A stretch of 64,000 bases of DNA, taken from contig CAWEZO010000007.1 in the NCBI GenBank assembly GCA_963813635.1, positions 992,001-1,056,000 on the forward strand, in the 5' to 3' direction. Below the pieces are notes generated by a model. The model made no database searches. It saw nothing but the letters and a program-made list of their open reading frames with translations, and had not been told where the DNA came from. Position 1 is the stretch's first letter. Every line of letters starts with the position of its first letter. Both the position numbers and the translations under genes were made by a program. Below are positions 62,610 through 64,000 of the stretch, piece by piece. Source of the stretch: JBBRZM01 sp963813635. Lineage in GTDB: Bacteria; Actinomycetota; Acidimicrobiia; IMCC26256; JBBRZM01.

Positions 62610-64000
62610 TTACAGGTACTGACCGGTAGTCACGCGTTCGATCTGGCGGCCGCCGTGGGCCTCTTCGCCGGCCGACATGAGCGTGCGTACGAACACGATG
62701 CGCTCGCCCTTGCGGCCCGAGATCTTGGCCCAGTCGTCGGGATTCGTCGTGTTGGGCAGGTCCTCGTGCTCGTGGAACTCCTGGCGGATCGACGCGATGA
62801 GGTCGTCGGTGCCGATGCCGCGGACGCCGCCCGCGATCTCACGCTTGATCGACAGCTTCTTCGCGCGGCGCACGATGTTCTCGATCATGGCGCCCGAGGC
62901 GAAGTCCTTGAAGAACAGGATCTCCTTCTCGCCGTTCTGGTACGTGACCTCGAGGAACCGGTTGTCGTCGTCGGCGCCGTACATGTGCCCGACCGCGTTG
63001 TCGATCATCGCCGCCACCGCCTTGGGCGCGTCACCATCGCTGCGCTTCACCTCGTCGACGTCGAGGGGCAGTTCGGTGATCAGGTACCGCGAGAAGATCT
63101 GCTTGGCGGCGCCTTCGTCGGGTCGCTCGATCTTGATCTTCACATCGAGGCGACCCGGCCGCAGGATCGCGGGATCGATCAGGTCTTCGCGATTGGACGC
63201 GCCGATGACGATGACGTTCTTCAGGCTCTCGACGCCGTCGATCTCCGCCAGCAGCTGGGGCACGATCGTGCTCTCGATGTCGGATGAGATACCCGTGCCA
63301 CGCGTGCGGAACAGCGAGTCCATCTCGTCGAAGAAGACGATGACCGGCACGCCCTCCTCCGACTTCTCGCGCGCGCGTTGGAAGATCAACCGGATCTGGC
63401 GCTCGGTCTCGCCGACATACTTGTTGAGCAGCTCCGGTCCCTTGATGTTGAGGAAGTAGGAGCGGGTCTTGTCGTTGCCCGTCTTCTCGGCGACCCGCTT
63501 TGCCAGCGAGTTCGCGACGGCCTTGGCGATGAGCGTCTTGCCGCATCCCGGCGGGCCGTACAGCAGGATGCCCTTTGGCGGCTGGAGCCGGTGCTCGTGA
63601 AAGAGCTCGGCGTGGAGATACGGCAGCTCGACGGCGTCTTGGATCTGCTCGATCTGCTCGTCGAGGCCGCCCACGTCGACGTAGCTGACGTCGGGGACCT
63701 CTTCGAGAATGAGCTCCTCGACCTCCGGCCGCGGCAGCCGCTCCACGATCAGCCCGGAGCGGCCGTCCATCAGGAGGTGGTCGCCGGCGCGCAGCTTCTC
63801 GAGGAGCATCGGCTCGGCCAGCTCGCACACCCGCTCTTCGTCGGCGCGGCCCACGATGAGCGCGCGGCGGCCGTCGGCGAGCAGCTCCTTGAGCACGACG
63901 ACTTCGCCGGAGATCTCCAGGCCGCGCGCAAGTACCACGTTGAGTGACTCGTTGAGCACAACTTCTTGGCCGCGCTCGAGCAGCTCCGACTCGACCTCGG
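62610..64000 (-). CDS. mpa: Proteasome-activating ATPase Mpa/ARC (5' partial)
   Basis: The frame runs off the right edge, so the N-terminal coiled coil (Pup-binding) is mostly missing. Visible parts are the OB interdomain segment, an AAA domain with Walker A LLYGPPGCGKTLIAKAVA and Walker B PVIVFFDEMDSLF plus an arginine finger region (ILRPGRLDVKIKIERP). The C-terminus GQYL is the motif that docks into the alpha-ring pockets. It unfolds pupylated proteins into the proteasome core. Dop follows 43 bases downstream. Confidence 0.96.
   Translation of the reverse strand, partial: EVESELLERGQEVVLNESLNVVLARGLEISGEVVVLKELLADGRRALIVGRADEERVCELAEPMLLEKLRAGDHLLMDGRSGLIVERLPRPEVEELILEEVPDVSYVDVGGLDEQIEQIQDAVELPYLHAELFHEHRLQPPKGILLYGPPGCGKTLIAKAVANSLAKRVAEKTGNDKTRSYFLNIKGPELLNKYVGETERQIRLIFQRAREKSEEGVPVIVFFDEMDSLFRTRGTGISSDIESTIVPQLLAEIDGVESLKNVIVIGASNREDLIDPAILRPGRLDVKIKIERPDEGAAKQIFSRYLITELPLDVDEVKRSDGDAPKAVAAMIDNAVGHMYGADDDNRFLEVTYQNGEKEILFFKDFASGAMIENIVRRAKKLSIKREIAGGVRGIGTDDLIASIRQEFHEHEDLPNTTNPDDWAKISGRKGERIVFVRTLMSAGEEAHGGRQIERVTTGQYL

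Noticed and set aside
1..64000. CRISPR arrays, rRNA and tRNA genes
   Set aside because: I scanned for spaced direct repeats and for T-loop/acceptor patterns and found none convincing; the only regular repeats are the 15-bp and 44-base tandems described.

Overview
The window is high-GC, densely coded bacterial DNA from an actinobacterium outside the well-studied genera. The clearest evidence is a complete Pup-proteasome locus at 52.4-64.0 kb (mpa, dop, pup, prcB, prcA, pafA, pafB, pafC). A gcvH-garA-ftsR-DUF151-merR-gcvT-gcvP block at 27.5-36.0 kb has the same gene order as Rv1826-Rv1832 of Mycobacterium tuberculosis. DUF1876 and DUF4193 genes and wax ester synthase/DGAT remnants also fit. An Acidimicrobiia-like lineage is my best guess, but no rRNA or tRNA gene is present to settle it.

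Layout. 0-3.8 kb: the end of a membrane GGDEF-EAL protein and a secreted kelch-repeat protein with an LPXTG-type anchor. 4.3-7.4 kb: a stress/energy patch with a DUF1876 protein, a tiny zinc-ribbon ORF, a broken universal-stress-protein gene, carbamate kinase, and a convergent P-loop GTPase. 8-19.9 kb: lipid and small-molecule metabolism (NTF2-like protein, cupin, FMN alpha-hydroxy-acid oxidase, broken hydrolase and WS/DGAT genes, secreted lipase, GT-C-like membrane protein, desaturase remnant, peptidoglycan hydrolase, gamma-glutamyltransferase). 19.9-23.1 kb: accessory genes for a molybdenum hydroxylase (MoxR/CoxD, VWA/CoxE, two XdhC/CoxI proteins), with no hydroxylase subunits in view. 23.1-27.3 kb: SDR, Dabb protein, phosphatidyltransferase, and a nucleotidyltransferase fused to a degenerate phosphomannomutase. 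27.5-36.0 kb: the glycine cleavage/GarA block, with a tandem glycine riboswitch directly ahead of gcvP. 36-43.7 kb: an accessory stretch with a DyP peroxidase, a decayed IS110 transposase, a zinc-finger gene flanked by two matching palindromes, NUDIX and GNAT enzymes, lnt, DUF4193, and an intergenic region crowded with inverted repeats. 43.7-52.4 kb: a double-length ThyX-like protein, a HelY-type helicase, tatC, tatA, GDPD and lepB. 52.4-64.0 kb: the Pup-proteasome locus.

The genes tie together as follows. GarA, FtsR and the Gcv genes link central nitrogen/one-carbon metabolism to division control, and glycine is sensed by the riboswitch. Mpa, Dop, Pup, PrcA/B and PafA form the tagging and degradation pathway, and PafB/PafC are WYL regulators linked to DNA damage in relatives. 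An endonuclease VII-type HNH gene lies inside the pup-prcB interval.

An important caveat is that about 25 single-base frame breaks occur across the window, including in gcvP, hpt, dop, pafB and the helicase. The protein sequence resumes cleanly on the other side of each break, often at GC runs. Assembly or sequencing indels are the simplest explanation for the housekeeping genes. The universal-stress-protein, desaturase, IS110 and possibly WS/DGAT genes may be true pseudogenes. Positions of frame breaks are approximate to about 10 bases.
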